From Chrysoporthe austroafricana (Eukaryota > Ascomycota > Sordariomycetes > Diaporthales > Cryphonectriaceae), in NCBI GenBank assembly GCA_001051155.2, contig JYIP02000005.1, positions 310,001 to 374,000 on the forward strand: DNA of 64,000 nucleotides, in the 5' to 3' direction. The first letter of the stretch is position 1. Each line of letters starts with the position of its first letter. A program made the translations under genes and the position numbers. Shown piece after piece: positions 28,809-41,902 of the stretch. The notes below the pieces were generated by a model, which was given only the letters and a program-made list of their open reading frames with translations, made no database searches and was not told where the DNA came from.

Positions 28809-30700
28809 ATGGCGGTACATGACAACGACAGAGATGAGCGCACACCGCTCCTCACCGGCTCCGGCAGCCAACACCGGAACGGTGCCGTCACCAACGGCGC
28901 CGCGACCAGCAGTAGCGTGAACGGCAGCGGCGCGGATCTCACGAAGCCCGAGCCGAAATCACCGTCGTGGCTCACCCGCGTGTTCGGCCCGCCCAACACC
29001 GTCAAGGTCCTGCTGGCCGGCTTCATCATCACGTTCAGCTTCTCCTTCACCCAGGTCCCCATCTTCTACGTGTTCCACCTGATGGAGTGCGACGTCTACT
29101 ACGAGACCCACCCGCCGTACACCGGGCCGGGCGACCGCTGCGCCCTGAACGAGATCGCCGCGGGCACCGCGACGCAGTTCTCGCTGCTGGGGATGAGCAC
29201 CACCTTCTGCGGGACGCTCAACCTGTTCGTGACCGGGTGGACGGTCAAGCGCTGGGGCCCGCGGTTCGCGCTGGTCCTGCAGACCTTCATCCCGGCCATC
29301 CGGGTCAGCGCCCAGATCATTGGCGTCCTGGCCGGCGGCGCCGCGGGCGAGACCATCATCCAGAGCACGCAGCTCATCACGATCCTGGGCGGCCCGGCCG
29401 GTTACATCCTGGTGGTGAACACCATCGCCGGGGAGCTGGTCGAGCCGATGCAGAGGACAGCCGTGTTTGGGCAGCTCCAGGGCTGCATCATGCTGGGCCA
29501 GGCGATCGGCTACCTCCTAGGCGGCATGACGGGGGATGCCTTCGGAATCCGCATGCCCTTCCAGGTGGCCTTCTTCCTGTTCCTGGTGTCGTCCGCCTAC
29601 GCCAGGTTTGTCATGCCGTACATCTCACCCGAGTCGCTGTTGGATGGGAAGAAGAACTCGGGCCGAGGGGGCGTCAGCGGCTTCCTCGCCCCGCTCAAGA
29701 TCATGTCGCCGCAACGTATCCGGCTCTTCAGCGGCCTCGTCGTAAAGCATTACGGCGTCTTCTTTCTCTGCTGCGGCATCTTCCTGGGCGTCCTAGCCAC
29801 AGGCTATGCCCCACTCCTGATCCAGATGTACGCCACCGCCTACTTCGACTTCAGCCAGGCAGACAACGGCTGGCTCATGAGCGGCAACGCGCTCATGAGA
29901 AGCTTCTTCCTGTTCTTCATCTTCCCTCAGATCATTTCGGTCGGTAGGAAGTGGTGGGTCTCCGGCCTGAAGAAAGGACGAGAGGATGGTCGCAGCTCTT
30001 CGAAGCGAAATGGTGCTAGGAGCAGCAATGAGGATGCAGACACGCTGTCGAGAATTCCATCGCGTCCTGAGGAGCTAGAGGCACCCGTGGCCGGCAACCA
30101 GGCCGATCAGGATCCCCTGACGCCCCAGCAGCATGAGCTCACGGAGGAGGAGGAGCGGACGGCCTGTCACTTCGACCTGTTCTTTCTGCGATGGAGCCTG
30201 TTGGTGGATGGCCTCCTGACGGCCGGTGCTGCATTGTGTACCCAGAAGTGGCACATCTACCTCGGTAAGATCATCTCGCTACGCAACACTCCCAGACTTT
30301 CCATCGGTGAGCCTGTCCTGTTCTGACTCTTCGCGAAGCGGCATTCCTCCTACCCTTCGGCTCGGGCTCTGCGCCCGCGGGCAAGGGCGTCATCACGGAG
30401 ATGTGCCCCCACTCACAGCGCACCGATGCCCTGAACGCCGTCACCCTCGTCGAGAACATCGCCAGGCTCGCGACGCAGGGCCTGTTCGGGTTCCTGTTCT
30501 CTGCGCTCGCCGAGACCGGGCAGGCGTACCTAACGTTCTACGCGAATGCCGCCGTTGCCATGGTGGGTATGGCTGTTTTGTACCTGTCGCACTTCCCTCC
30601 GCTCGACTCGACGATGGTGGAGGATCTGGATGAGGACGATGAAGACTTCGAGGATGAGAACCGGCTGGCAAGGGTTTCCTCTCACGAGACGGACCGATAG
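28809..30700 (+). CDS. Major facilitator superfamily transporter
   Basis: Two exons, 28809-30264 and 30339-30700 (605 aa); the acceptor used is GCGAAG and the joint restores IYLAAFLLPFGSGSA. The N-terminus is hydrophilic, with the ERTPLLTG start common in fungal vacuolar or plasma-membrane transporters. The membrane helices run from VKVLLAGFIITFSFSF onward, with a basic cytosolic loop GWTVKRWGPRFALVL in the MFS motif-A position and QLQGCIMLGQAIGYLLGG in helix 5. A long charged central loop (about residues 385-460) separates the two halves. The acidic C-terminus (DLDEDDEDFEDE) is cytosolic. The substrate is not predictable. The neighbouring methyltransferase and decarboxylase could make this an export gene of a small cluster, but that is weak. 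Confidence 0.88.
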
Positions 30701-31106
30701 AGGAGCATCAAAACTGTCAATGTGTCTGCCTACGTCGAGGTAAAGGCGGCCGTATACCGACGATGTTCAAAGGACCCTCACCGGGAAAATGGTGCTTTCG
30801 ACATTTTGGGATAGGCAATGATAGACAAATTTGGCTAGGAACTTTTGAAATCAATAACACCTGATTACCGTAACTAGGTGCGTGTTGCTGCTAGTGTCTT
30901 CGTCCTCCCATGGCAACCTCTTCAGCCCACGGTTGAGGTTCACGCATCCCATGCTCTGCCCTCCTCCCTTGTATTTCTCTGAGTGGAGCAGAATGTGCTA
31001 CTGAGTGTGGCACTAAACTGGGGGAGACCTTTAGCAGCCACCATGAAAACACCACCTCATGCAGACCTCTGCCGTGCCGTGACCCAGTCTTGTGAGACGC
31101 ACCTCC
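30701..31106. other. Intergenic region between convergent MFS and Gag-like genes
   Basis: A 406-nt stretch between two 3' ends. No feature is recognised. Confidence 0.5.
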
Positions 31107-32054
31107 TCAGCCAGAACTAGGAGTAGCAGGGGCCGGGCTGTCATCACCATCCTCGCCTCCGCCAGGAGAGACAACACCCGTCTTCTGTTCCTTGATCGCC
31201 CTGCCACTCATCTCGGTCATCATGTCAGCCCAGGTGAGGTCGTTCGCAGCGAGGCTCTTGGCTAGGCTGGATGCCCAGTGCTTGTATCCCTTGGCCTTCT
31301 TCAGCCCGTTGATGGCCATCCATAGGATGGTCTTCTCGGGGTAGTAGACATCGGCGCAGGCCAGCTGGCGGCGAAGAGAGCTGAGCTTCCCCTGGTAGGC
31401 AGCGAGGGAGTCGTCTGCAAAACAGTGCGGGTTAGTCATCATGAGAGAGACAAGAGGAGGACCGCTGGGCCTCTCGGGTCAGACGAGTAGGGTAAGAAAC
31501 TACGTACAGTTGCTGCGGTTGATATGACACAGCTCGTCGACTAGCTCACCAGCATCGCGGCCGCCAGCGGCGAACTCGGTCGTGTTCTTCATGTTGGGGA
31601 CCTCTCGCATGATGAAATCGTAATGCTGCTTCGGCGTCACCCCGCGCTCACCTCGCGTGTCGGGGTCCTATCCAGCGGCGATCAGCTGGGGACGGATCTC
31701 GGCAAGCGAGCCCTTGATGAGCAGGTTGGCGGTTGACCTTCCTCGGAGCCACGCCTGAGATTGTTGGCCAGTGTTTAACTCGTTCGGGCACCCGGATTGT
31801 AGGGATTCAATCGCTTGCTGCCACGCTTCATCAAATTGAGCGTTAGTCCCGATACGCTTCTTGATGCGTTCCTCGATCTTCCGAACCGCCTGGGCCACAT
31901 CCTGAGGCAGATGGGGGTTGTCATTGCTCAGTATGTGGTCCTTCAGGCCATGGTGAGCAAGTGTGTTGTAAAGCATGTCGCTCCAGTGTTCAAGGTTGGA
32001 CGGTCCTATGAGCATTGGAACTCCAGGGAGCGGCATCATGTTAGAATTCTTCAT
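31107..32054 (-). pseudogene. Copia-type Gag-like gene, solo, with one in-frame stop and one intron
   Basis: Exons 32054-31508 and 31414-31107 (285 codons including the stop codons) are joined by a standard 93-nt intron (donor GTACGT, acceptor TTTTGCAG). The product resembles the N-terminal Gag region of Ty1/copia elements: LIGPSNLEHWSDMLYNTLAHH near the start, WLRGRSTANLLIKGSLAEI, and CADVYYPEKTILWMAINGLKK in a helical centre. It ends with an acidic, Pro-rich tail. One TAG (31668-31670) interrupts an otherwise continuous frame. There is no zinc knuckle, protease, integrase, reverse transcriptase or long terminal repeat nearby. It is therefore either a decayed copia fragment or a Gag-derived host gene that has recently gained a stop. 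An intron is unusual for an active element. Confidence 0.65.
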
Positions 32055-35000
32055 ATTTGATTGTGTCGAGGCTGTCAGTGCTCTGAATCTCAGAAATTGT
32101 TGTAGTCGAAAAGGTAGGTTGGTTGTTGCGGGAATGGCCAGTCAGCTCCAAAAGTTGCCCACGCCGGTCAACAACAGATCTGACGCAGGAGAACACGACA
32201 CGGTTCGATTGGCAAACTGAAGCTTGTGGGCAGGCAGCGTGGGTTCATGCCGAAGGAATTTCCACATGTGCAAAAAATCACAGCAGCCGCAGATGATAAC
32301 TGTGTGTGTTTACGAGAGTTTTCAGCCCTCAATCTACCGCCTCCTTTCCTCCTTTCCTCCTGGTATTGAAAGAGAGGCTCGAAGAAGCCCTTTCATTCCC
32401 TCTGAGACTGAATATGTCTCTCTCGCCGATTTCTGAGCCTTCTGCCTTTGGACCTGCCGGTACTTCCTCTCGCCTTCGAGTCGTTTCCTTTGCAGTCCCC
32501 GCCCCATTCTCGGCAGATTTCTGAAATTTCTAATTTCTTACTTCGCGATGACTGTTATGATCTCAAAAGAACGATTACTGAAACGCTCCTTTGAACTAGC
32601 ACTATGGCCGATGGAAAGCGCAAGGACGCTTTCACGGTCGCTAAGATAGGAGTGAGCGTCTTGCATACCGAAGATTCGGCAAACGCAGATACACAGAGAA
32701 ACAAAAGCCTGTTAGAAAGACACCAAGGTGAACCAGACTTGTACCAACACTTGTATGTCCTTAGCCATTCATCTGAGCCGATCGCCTCTCCGATCTTTGA
32801 ACGGAGACAGGTCTAACAAGCTACGGCTCAAAACTCAGCAACTCAACAAAACTCACGGAAACTCTTAATGAAACACGTACTCGCAAGTCTATGAAAGATA
32901 TCTGGTTCCCAAGTGCTTTGCACTGGGGCAGACAGACTCACTCGAGCCCCGCGTCTGCATTGCCATTGCTAGACTGAGCCGAACTTATAGTGTGCTGCCA
33001 GTCAGATGCGAAATTCTGAAAGGGCTCACAGTTTTCTGGGACAGGTTGAGGCACAGGGGTGACGGGGGAGTTACTGAAGTGACCGCGAAGAATCTTGGCC
33101 AGACGAAAGAGCGTCGAGGACCCCTACAAACCTATAAAACATCTCTGGCATTATGCCTCTTCCCCAAGCTTCCGTCGATCATGACACTCTTGTCGCAAGT
33201 ATGCTCTTCCTCATCCGCCCTGTCTTCTCTAAACTGTCCGTGGAGCTAACTCTTTTCGCAGCTTTGGAGACTTTATGAGCGGCAAGCGTCTTTTGTGTAT
33301 TTGCAACGACACTGGCACTCGCCCTGTATGGTTGCATCGTGATGTGATCTGCCATGGCAAGAGCTGTCCTCCTAGTTGTTCGACTGCCAGCATGAAGGGT
33401 CACCTCATGGTGCCCATATACCGCACATCTGATCACATTTGATCAAGTTGTAGGTGGTCCCTAAGTCTGGTCCCTGGTTGTCCATAGTTAACCTGCAGAA
33501 TTCACGTGTCTCTGGGGTTACAGGAACCTACATTGGTTTCTGTTGCTCAGAACCATACCCGCCCTTGATAGCTCCGCTGGCAGACGCTGGATCCACCACC
33601 CATAGGACCATGGGAAATTTTCCGAAATCTCGAGCGAGGGGCAACACCATCCTGAGCTGCTCGAGGCTGGTCCGCAGATGGCGAAAGAAAATGATCCTCT
33701 GGGTAGGATCTGGAGAGGATCTCGTGACTTTCAAGCCATCTGCAGTGTCTTGACTCAAAATACCAAACTCAATATGGCGTCAGTGTCTAGTTCCCTCTTG
33801 TGTATGGCCCCCATCCAGCATTCTCGGTATCAGTTAGGCACCACTCTATCGTGGTGATGTTGCTGAGTACGCACTTGGATCCGTTTGACCCCTTGGACGC
33901 CCACGCTGTGGAACCATCGTGGAACTATTGTTGTACTTTACCGTACTGTCCCGCCGGCGGGCCACCGCCAGGGAGTGCTCTGATCCCATATTACCGGGTC
34001 GCCCATGCACGACGTGCAGGGTGACAGCAGAACACCAGGCACATGATTTTTCCCGCGGAGCGACTTTTGTCGCCACGCGGGGCACTCGACGTTCACGTTT
34101 GTGGGACTAAAAGCTGACGACATGTCTACTAAGGTACCTGCATTTACTCGATTGGGCTCGTCTCACCTCTCGGATCGTGCGCAACCTCGAGCCACCAACA
34201 AACCACCACCCCCACCACACCCCCTCCCCTCCCCTCCTCTCTTCCCTCCCCGGCACAACACGAGGGCTGTCAGATTCGGCTATCTGTACACATCCTGCCT
34301 GCATGGCATTCCCGCAGACAGGGGGCGATGGGCCCTGTCAAAGAGAAAACCTCCCGGTTCCGTCCAAATTCCGCGAGGATCCGGGGGCTGGAGCCCGCCA
34401 GACCCTCTCTCTTCCCCTCCGCGCCGGTGATTGGCCCGCCCGCGACGCATCATGACTGCTCGCGGAACGGAGAGCCGCTCTCGTGGCCGCGCGGAGGACA
34501 GCTCGGGCCCGCTTCGACGAGGGCTGCCTGGCTCCTTCGCCCGCCCGCCCAGCCCTACGGAGGGGGGCAGACGCAGACGATGGCGACGCGGGAGAGAGAC
34601 TGAAACGCCCGCGCGCGCGCCCGCCAGGCTGCCCAATGGCACCCTGGCCCTTCGTACTTTTTTTTTTTTTTGTTTTTTTCCCCAGGTCTATTTCTGGAAC
34701 AGCCCGTCGAAGCTCGTGGGGGAGGTGCTGGGCGCTAGACGTCCAAGTCTCGTGCTCTGATACCTATACGAGCACCCCAATCCGGTTCCATCCACCGCCG
34801 TCCTGGCCCTCGGCTCTCCACTCGGGTCTCGCTCCTATCTGCGTGTGGGCCTGGGTCTAGTGCGTCTTCCTCGCAGCTGTGCTGTCCAGAGTACAGTAAG
34901 ATCTCACCGCGGACTGACCCGGCGTCTCGGGTCGAGTCTCCAGCCCAGCACCGCATACAGCTGCAGCGTACAGCCCCCGGGGTGCTGGGCCATCCATCGT

Positions 35001-35467
35001 CGGCGGATGAATCATACTGTATGTGTGTGTCTGTATGTCTGTGTGCTCTCGTTTTTTGTCACGGAGACAACAAGCCCGCCTGGTCCCGCCGGCCTGGTCC
35101 CGCCGGCCTCGGGAAAGCAGCCTCTCAGAGCCCCAGGAACGGTGTTGATCTGCCCGCCCTTCCCGACGCAGCGTTGCTGCATGATGATCCCCGACACCCC
35201 GATGAAACGATGCACGCCACGGGCCGCCGGCTGACGGGCGGCGACCCAGAGCGCTGGGTCAGCGAATACATGCAGAGAAGGGGCGGGGGCCTTCGCCAAG
35301 GGGGCCGGCGGGGCCCTGGCGAGGGCTCGACGGCTCGGCTGCGCAAAATAAGGCGAGCTTCTCTCGAGGAAGCTGTGGCCACACGGGGCGCCAGGCGGCA
35401 GCTTTTTCCCTCCCCCACCAGCCAAGTCCCCCCCCGGCGGCAGGGCGCCGCCGGTGGAAGAGGGAGG

Positions 35468-35564
<97 letters not shown>

Positions 35565-35568
35565 AGCN

Positions 35569-35617
<49 letters not shown>

Positions 35618-35985
35618 GGAGAGAGAAAGAGAGAGCGAGCGAGGGTCAGACTTTGACAGCTGTATGTCAGAACCACAGTCAGACGCTCTCTCGCTCTGCG
35701 TCCCCTATCACGTGTCGCCCTGGGCCTCTACCGCGATATGTCCCTTGTTACCTGCGAGTTGTCTCACAGCCACGCATCCTATCCTGCTGCACTGCACATT
35801 CCGCCTTCCTTCATCGTCGGCTGTCTTTTGCGTGTTTAAATCTCTGCCTGGTGAATGGGGTCCATGATATATACTGGCCCCGTCATGTTGTGCCCCGACA
35901 CGGGCTTCCTCGGGGTGGATAGTCGCGTCGACCACAGACGGGCTCCCTTGGCAGCAGAAGCACTACCACCACCATCGCCACAGCA
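32055..35985. other. Long gene-poor stretch with low-complexity DNA
   Basis: From 32055 to about 34100 the DNA is AT-richer, and the short open frames are unlike any family I know. From 34100 to 35985 it is GC-rich, with homopolymers (T run at about 34660-34670), direct repeats (CGCCGGCCTGGTCC near 35085-35105) and the long (GA)n tract. The right end is the promoter and leader of the transcription-factor-domain gene. Confidence 0.55.
35470..35635. repeat. Long (GA)n microsatellite with one ambiguous base
   Basis: About 165 nt of nearly pure GA, broken by CGCGAGCN near 35561-35568 and by a few substitutions at the right end. The N at 35568 is the only undetermined base in the window, so the true array length is uncertain. 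Confidence 0.95.
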
Positions 35986-37165
35986 GTGGCCGACATGTCC
36001 TCCAGCAAGCGATCGACAGGCCGGGGCTCGGGCTCGGGCTCGGGCAGCTCCAAGAAGCGGTCCCCCCCGAGAGGCCCCGGGAACGAGATCCCCGAGCCCG
36101 CGCCCGAGTTCAAGTTCTTCATGTACTCGGACCCGGCGGAGGCGAAGACGGCCGACAACAAGAAGCTCGTCCGGTCGCACGTGGCGCGCACGTCGCACGC
36201 CAGGAGCCGGCGCTCCAGGGAGGCCGGCGAGGGCTCGAGCAGGGGCCCGCCGCCGCCCCCCGAGGAGTACCTGCAGCCCGAGGAGTACGCCTTCATCGGC
36301 GAGGACGGCAGCGTCGTGATCGAGTCGTCCATGTACTCGGCCCCCTCGTCGTCCGTAGTATACCAGCAGCCGACGGGCAGCGGGTACGCGGCGGCGTCAT
36401 CCTCCTCCTCCTCTCAGTTCGCCCAGGGTCCCGCCTTTGGCGACCAGCTCTCGCAGTGGGAGCAATACCTGCTCGACCATTGTGTGTATACCCTCGTTAG
36501 GTGCTGCGAAGAAATGTCGCAAGGTCCTGGCTGACATTGTCCTAGATATAACCGTCCTGATACCCAGCCGTCACAACCCTTGCGACCACCCTCGGCATCC
36601 CATCGACGTCGCTCGGTACCGACGGGGCATGACGGTTCACTGGGTCAGCTTTTGCATGACGGACCCCGGCCTCCTCCAGGGCGTCTTTTTAGCATCGTGT
36701 CGGAACCTCGCCAAGCTTCAGCGGAGGGCCGGCAGCACGCAGGAGGCTGACATGTACGAGCAGCGGGCGCTACAGTACAAGGGCGAGTGCCTGCGGTCCA
36801 TGCGCGAGGCTATGCCCGAGGCCGGTCAGCCCGTTACTGATAACGTGATCGGCATGACTTTACTGTTCGCGTTCAATGAGGTGAGCATTCTGGGCACCTA
36901 AGCAGAAGATCCCCCTACCCCCCCTCCCGGTGGTGCATAATTCCGGCAGCTGACAGACCTTTGCCCTCCACAGTACATGGCAGGAGACTATAATGAGGCC
37001 CAACAACATATGGCCGCGTGTGAGTACATGGTCGACATGAAAGGCGGACATCATACTTTGGGTCTGGACGGTTTCCTCTCTCAGCTTATACAATGGTTCA
37101 AGCAGGAGCTGCTGGCCCAGGCTGGGGGGACGAGCAGTAAGGGATCAGGCAAGAAAAGAAGTTGA
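35986..37165 (+). CDS. Fungal transcription-factor-domain protein lacking a zinc cluster
   Basis: Three exons, 35986-36481, 36546-36880 and 36974-37165 (340 aa). The N-terminus is Ser/Gly/Pro-rich and basic. It is followed by FKFFMYSDPAEAKTADNKKL and RSHVARTSHARSRR, the short basic element that opens many fungal proteins with the fungal transcription-factor domain 2 (DUF3468 type). The C-terminal half has the helical pattern of that domain: QYLLDHYITVLIPSRHNP, WVSFCMTDPGLLQGVFLASC, NVIGMTLLFAFNEYMAGDY, then a tetratricopeptide-like helix with HMAACEYMVDMKGG. No Cys6 zinc cluster is present, as is usual for this subgroup, so direct DNA binding is unproven. The protein is shorter than typical relatives. 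The donor GTGTGT at 36482 was chosen because it restores DHYITVLIP. Confidence 0.78.
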
Positions 37166-38330
37166 CTTATTTTGTTACAAGATCAAGTAGTGGGTCGATT
37201 TCCAAGGAATTTGGACGGGCGTTCATCAGCAAGGCGGCAACGTTAATTCTATGCGCAACAGGGAGGAAAGAGAACTAGAGCTTTTAAATCACATATAGCG
37301 ACGGACGCTTGCTAACCTTAAGAACCGGTTCAGTGCATTGACATTCTTTTTAGACTATATAGATTTTGGACGGATCTGTTCCCCTGAAAATGATAATTAC
37401 TCTTACTTTATGCCTCGGCCCTTCATACCGCATCCAGCAAATGTCTAACGTTCTGCAAACGTATTGAGGAAGGGTCGTATGAAGAAGGGAAGAGCTCTAC
37501 AACTCGGACGGAAGGGCAAGGGAACAAGCCTTCAGAAAGCAAGCAAGGAGGCGCGGAGAACCCAGACCAGAACAGGAAAAACCAGCTGAAGGAAGGGAAC
37601 GAATCTCACATCACAGACGGCAATAGAGATATCGATGACGACGGCCGAAACCCCGAGATCAATAGCAATGACCAGGATAGGGCGATGCCACAGGGCGAGG
37701 AGGATCAGTTGTAAACCCGCTAGGCAACAGCGAAGAAGACGCGCAGGAATGATTCCTGCATAGAACGGCCGGTTTACCAGGCGCTGCGGACCCGACCCGC
37801 CACCGAGACGACCGAACCGGGCATGAAGCCATAGGCCGGCGTGTGGAGCGATCAAGACGCTAGCTAAGTGAGCAGATTTCGGGGCTTCCTTGGAGCCTGC
37901 TCGTAGGGAGTCCGGCGGCCAAGTAAAAGGTGTTCGCATTGTTAGATCTGGTTTCATGTGAAGGGACGACCAGGCTTTTTGTGGCGATAATGCGTGTGTA
38001 GGCTCGTGCTCGCCGGTGGTACCGAACAGCTGACCATGGCGATATTTTGGGACCTCTTTTTTTTTGGGGGGGGGGGGGATCGATGAGATAGCTCGCAACG
38101 CACCTAGAAGCCTCTCATTTGGAAGACCGATCATGTTCTTTGAGCCAAAGTACTTCAACGGGACGCGAGGAGAGGATATCACTTGCAGCGCGATGGTCAG
38201 GAAATCAAAAGCTTTTTTCTCATTCACCCCTCCCGGAACCTATCATCCAAGCAATTCCGCTCCTAGGACCCCTACCCAAGCAGTCGCATTTCCAAGACAC
38301 CCTTTGAATTGAAAACATGGCCGCCCCTTA
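37166..38330. other. Intergenic region between convergent genes
   Basis: This 1.17-kb stretch lies between the transcription-factor-domain gene and the 3' end of IRE1. It contains a T10-G12/13 homopolymer pair near 38056-38079. A 231-codon minus-strand frame at 37532-38227 has no family resemblance and is not called. Confidence 0.5.
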
Positions 38331-41300
38331 TCATCCAGACTCCGGAGGTTGGTAGTAACCTTTAAATTGCTCCAACTCGTGCCAGCCCAGATCCCGAATA
38401 AGACCCCAGCAGTACAGTAATAGATCCGGAAACCGTGTCGTCCAATATAGCAAATATCCTTCCGGCAACGACCCCACCTTCTTCTGCAGGGCCTCCGACA
38501 TGTCCAGGTAATGGTTCCGCTTATTGCGTAGCGCACGCAGGAGATCAAGCAGCCTCGAGCCGGTGTATTTCCTCTGCTTGCCCAGAGAGTCGACGAAGTC
38601 CTTGTGAAGCTTGGCGAGGAAGTCGCCCTTGGTGACCTCCGCGGCGCCCTCCTCCAGCTGCTCGAGCGCCCAGCTGGGCGGGTCACGCGGCTCCCTCTCG
38701 AACGCGTCAGATACGTCGCAGAGGAACAGGAGCCTGGTACGCGCGTCCCAGAAGAAGGGGTGCGCAAGGATCTCCTTCGTCTTTGGTCGCGCCTTGGGGT
38801 TGGCGCTGATCATCGTCCCCACAAGATGCTTTGCCTCGCACCGGTAGTCACCGAGGACATCGAGTCTCGCGAGGCTGTAGGTGCCCTTCCTGATGTTGTA
38901 CTCCCTCATGTATTTGTCGCCGCAGTCAAAGGGGTGTGAGCCCTGGGTGAGGACGTAGAAGAAGACGATCCCAAGAGAGAAGATGTCGATCGATCGGGTC
39001 ACGCGTCGGTGGGTGACCTCAGCCCCCTGGCTGCCGTGGTTGCCACTGTGCGTGGAGCTCTCTGCCAGCATCGGGCCGCTGGAGGCAGGGGTCTCGTCGT
39101 CCAGCAACAGCTCAGGGGCCCGCCAGCCTGAGGTGCCCGCGGCGTGGGCGGTGGTGGCGCCGAACGACGACTGGCCGCCCTCGAGCTTCTTGCACAGGCC
39201 AAAGTCCGACACCAAGATGCGCGGCCGACCCGTCTTGCGGTCCCTGGTAATCAGGATGTTCTGGGGCTTCAGGTCCCGGTGCACTGGATGACACTGTTAG
39301 CTAGCTGTTCTTAATGGCTAAAATCGAGCCTGGCAGCCGACAGAGAGAGCTGTCGGGACTGTAGGGTGGGCTCTCACCGATTTGTAAGGAGTGCAGGTGG
39401 TCCAAGCCCTTGGTAATCTGCTTTAGGACGGCCAGTGTATCCTTTGCACCTGCACTCGCCAACTGCCTAAACTGCTGAGGCTTCTCCATGACATCGGCCA
39501 GGGAAGCCTCACACAGCTCCAGGGCAATATAGATGAACTGGCCACGCTCCAGCTGTGCGAAATACTGGATGACGTTCTGGTGACGGTCGACCTCCCGGAG
39601 GAGTCTAGTCTCCTGAGAGGCGATGTCGTAGAAGTCCCGCAGCATCCGCTTGACGGCGACTGGCCTGTCCTGCCACTTGCCAGCGTACACGACGGTACCG
39701 TTGCTCCCGGTGCCGAGCTGCTGATCCTCGTTCACCTCGAGGCTCTCGTCGATGCGGAGGGTGGGGTTGGACACGTCTTCCACCTCGTACGGCAGCGTCT
39801 GGATATTTGGCTCAAAGCCCCCGCTGCGCTCGCCAATGGTCTTGGCAATGTCCACAGCCTCATCTACGCTGTTGTCAGGCGCATCGCCGACAGACGCATC
39901 GGGGCTGTTCTTCTTCTTACGGTGGTTCTTGCCGCCCCGGCGGCCGCGGTGTGCCTTCTTCTTCTTCGTCTCCGGTAGGCCCTGTTCGGCTTCTTCGGCC
40001 GGTCCAGACTTGACGTCTTCTTGCAAAGGCCCTGCCTCCTCCCCAGGAACCTCTCGTGGGCTAGAGGCGGAAAGGTCGGCAGGCGTCGCCGCAACGGTGC
40101 CCTCCGATGCGGGATCCTTCTCCACAGCACGGCCGTCAGCACGTTCCGCTTCTGGCGTCTCATCTGCCAGGTCATCATCCACATCCACCTCGAATCCCTT
40201 CCGCTTGAGATAATTCTTTGCGTCGTTCACGATCTCGTGCCAGCCGTTTCGGACAAAACGGATGAACTCCTTGCGATAGACGACGAGAGCGATGGCCAGG
40301 ATCAGCCAGATGGCTGGGTTGGTAAACAGATCTGTGGTATGCTGGAGTGCATCCTGCGGCAGCTTCTTGACGATATCGATCACGGTGCTGCTCGGGTCAG
40401 GAGCGTCGATGGCCAGCGTCGGATTGTCCGGGTCACTCGGGTTGTCCAGCTTGGGCGACGAGTTGTGGGGGCCGGGGAGGGTCGGGATGTTGCGCTGTCC
40501 GGGCTTCGGCCAGGCGCTGTCCAAGGTGTGCTGGCCGACCAGCGCTTTTGTGAGCTGCGCGGGGCTGAGACCATCGTCCAGCTCCCACCACTGGACCTGG
40601 TTGATCAGGGCCGAGGGCGCCTGGGTGATGAGGGGGTACGACCGGCCGGACATGGCGAACCAGTTCCCAGCCGTATTGTTGAGGAAGATCTTGTTGTCCC
40701 GGCCCGGCTCCTGGTGTTCGAACGCCGGCGGTGGCGGAGGTTGCGGCAGGGCCACCAGCTGGGGATTGTCGTCCTCGTCGTCCATGAAGGACCGGACAGG
40801 CTTGACGATGTCGAAGGCCTTGGCGATCGGCGAGGGGAAGTACTGGACGAAAGACTGCGACCGGCCCGTGTCCCGGCCATACTCGAAGGCGTACGCCCGG
40901 CCGTCGGGCCGGCTGGTGATGTAGAGCTTGTCCAGGGTCGAGGAGTACTGGCCGAGGAGGTCCTGGTCGAAGAGGTTCGGGGTCCACTCGGAATACTTGA
41001 GGGTGGCGATCTCATAGCCGCGCGAGTCGGAGATGCCGACGGTATACTCGGTGCGGCCCAGGGTGATGGTGCGGGTATTGCACTCTTCGACGTCCAGACC
41101 AGCAACGGGGTCCTGCGGGCGGGCGCAGGTGAAGTCGTCGGCGGCGGAGGCGGTAGGGCCGAACCACTTGATGGCGCGGCCGGTGGCGGCGTCGAGGGTG
41201 AGGAGGACGGTCTTCTTCTCGCCGGTGTAGACGAGGGAGAGGGCCTCGTTCTTGTAGGGGGCGGCCTCGACGAGCCTCTTCATGGTGAGGCCGGTGTAGA

Positions 41301-41868
41301 CAAGGCCCTGGTCCTCGCCGGGGGCCCACATGTAGATCTGGCCGTCCCGAGTGGGCTCGACGGCCCAGATGGTCTGGTCGAGGACATTGGCGTCGAGGCC
41401 GGCGGCGGACCTGTTGATGCGGTGGTGGGTGGTCTCGACCATGGGCTGGCCGAGGGAGATGTGCCAGCGCTCGCGGCCGGACTTCCGGTCGGTGGCGTAC
41501 AAGTCTCCGTCGATGGTCGCCAAGAGAACAAAATCTTCCACTTCCCAATCCTCCAGTCGCCTGGCAGATGGTGCTACAACGGATAGATCCGGAGCCGCAG
41601 CAGAAATAGCGCTCGCATCGGTAGAAACAAGGTCGTGAAACGGGTCGATGTCGGTCTCGTCACGCCGCGCAGGCTCCTTGTGGGCCTGGATGGGCTGGGA
41701 GTAGGTGGACTTCCGGCGCAGGGCGGCGTGGGGGGTCTGGATGAGGTCGTGCGTCAGCGCAGTCGCAGCAAGATTGCGCCTGACGCGGTCGGCCTCGAGG
41801 GGGGAGCGGCCATGCTCGTGCTCGGAGCCGGGCCGGCGGTCGAAGCCACGCTCAGAGGCGGCGGCGGA

Positions 41869-41902
<34 letters not shown>

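Noticed and set aside
33528..33758. 76-codon minus-strand frame with protein-like composition
   Set aside because: It overlaps an equally long plus-strand frame; no homology is recognised and no neighbouring exons could be joined to it.
35454..35867. Open frames of alternating Arg-Glu or Ser-Leu across the GA tract
   Set aside because: They are translations of the dinucleotide repeat and cross the ambiguous base.
37532..38227. 231-codon minus-strand open frame
   Set aside because: No recognisable domain; it lies between two gene 3' ends and includes homopolymer-flanked sequence.
40021..41586. 521-codon plus-strand open frame
   Set aside because: It is antisense to the Ire1 lumenal domain; the minus strand encodes a clear conserved protein.
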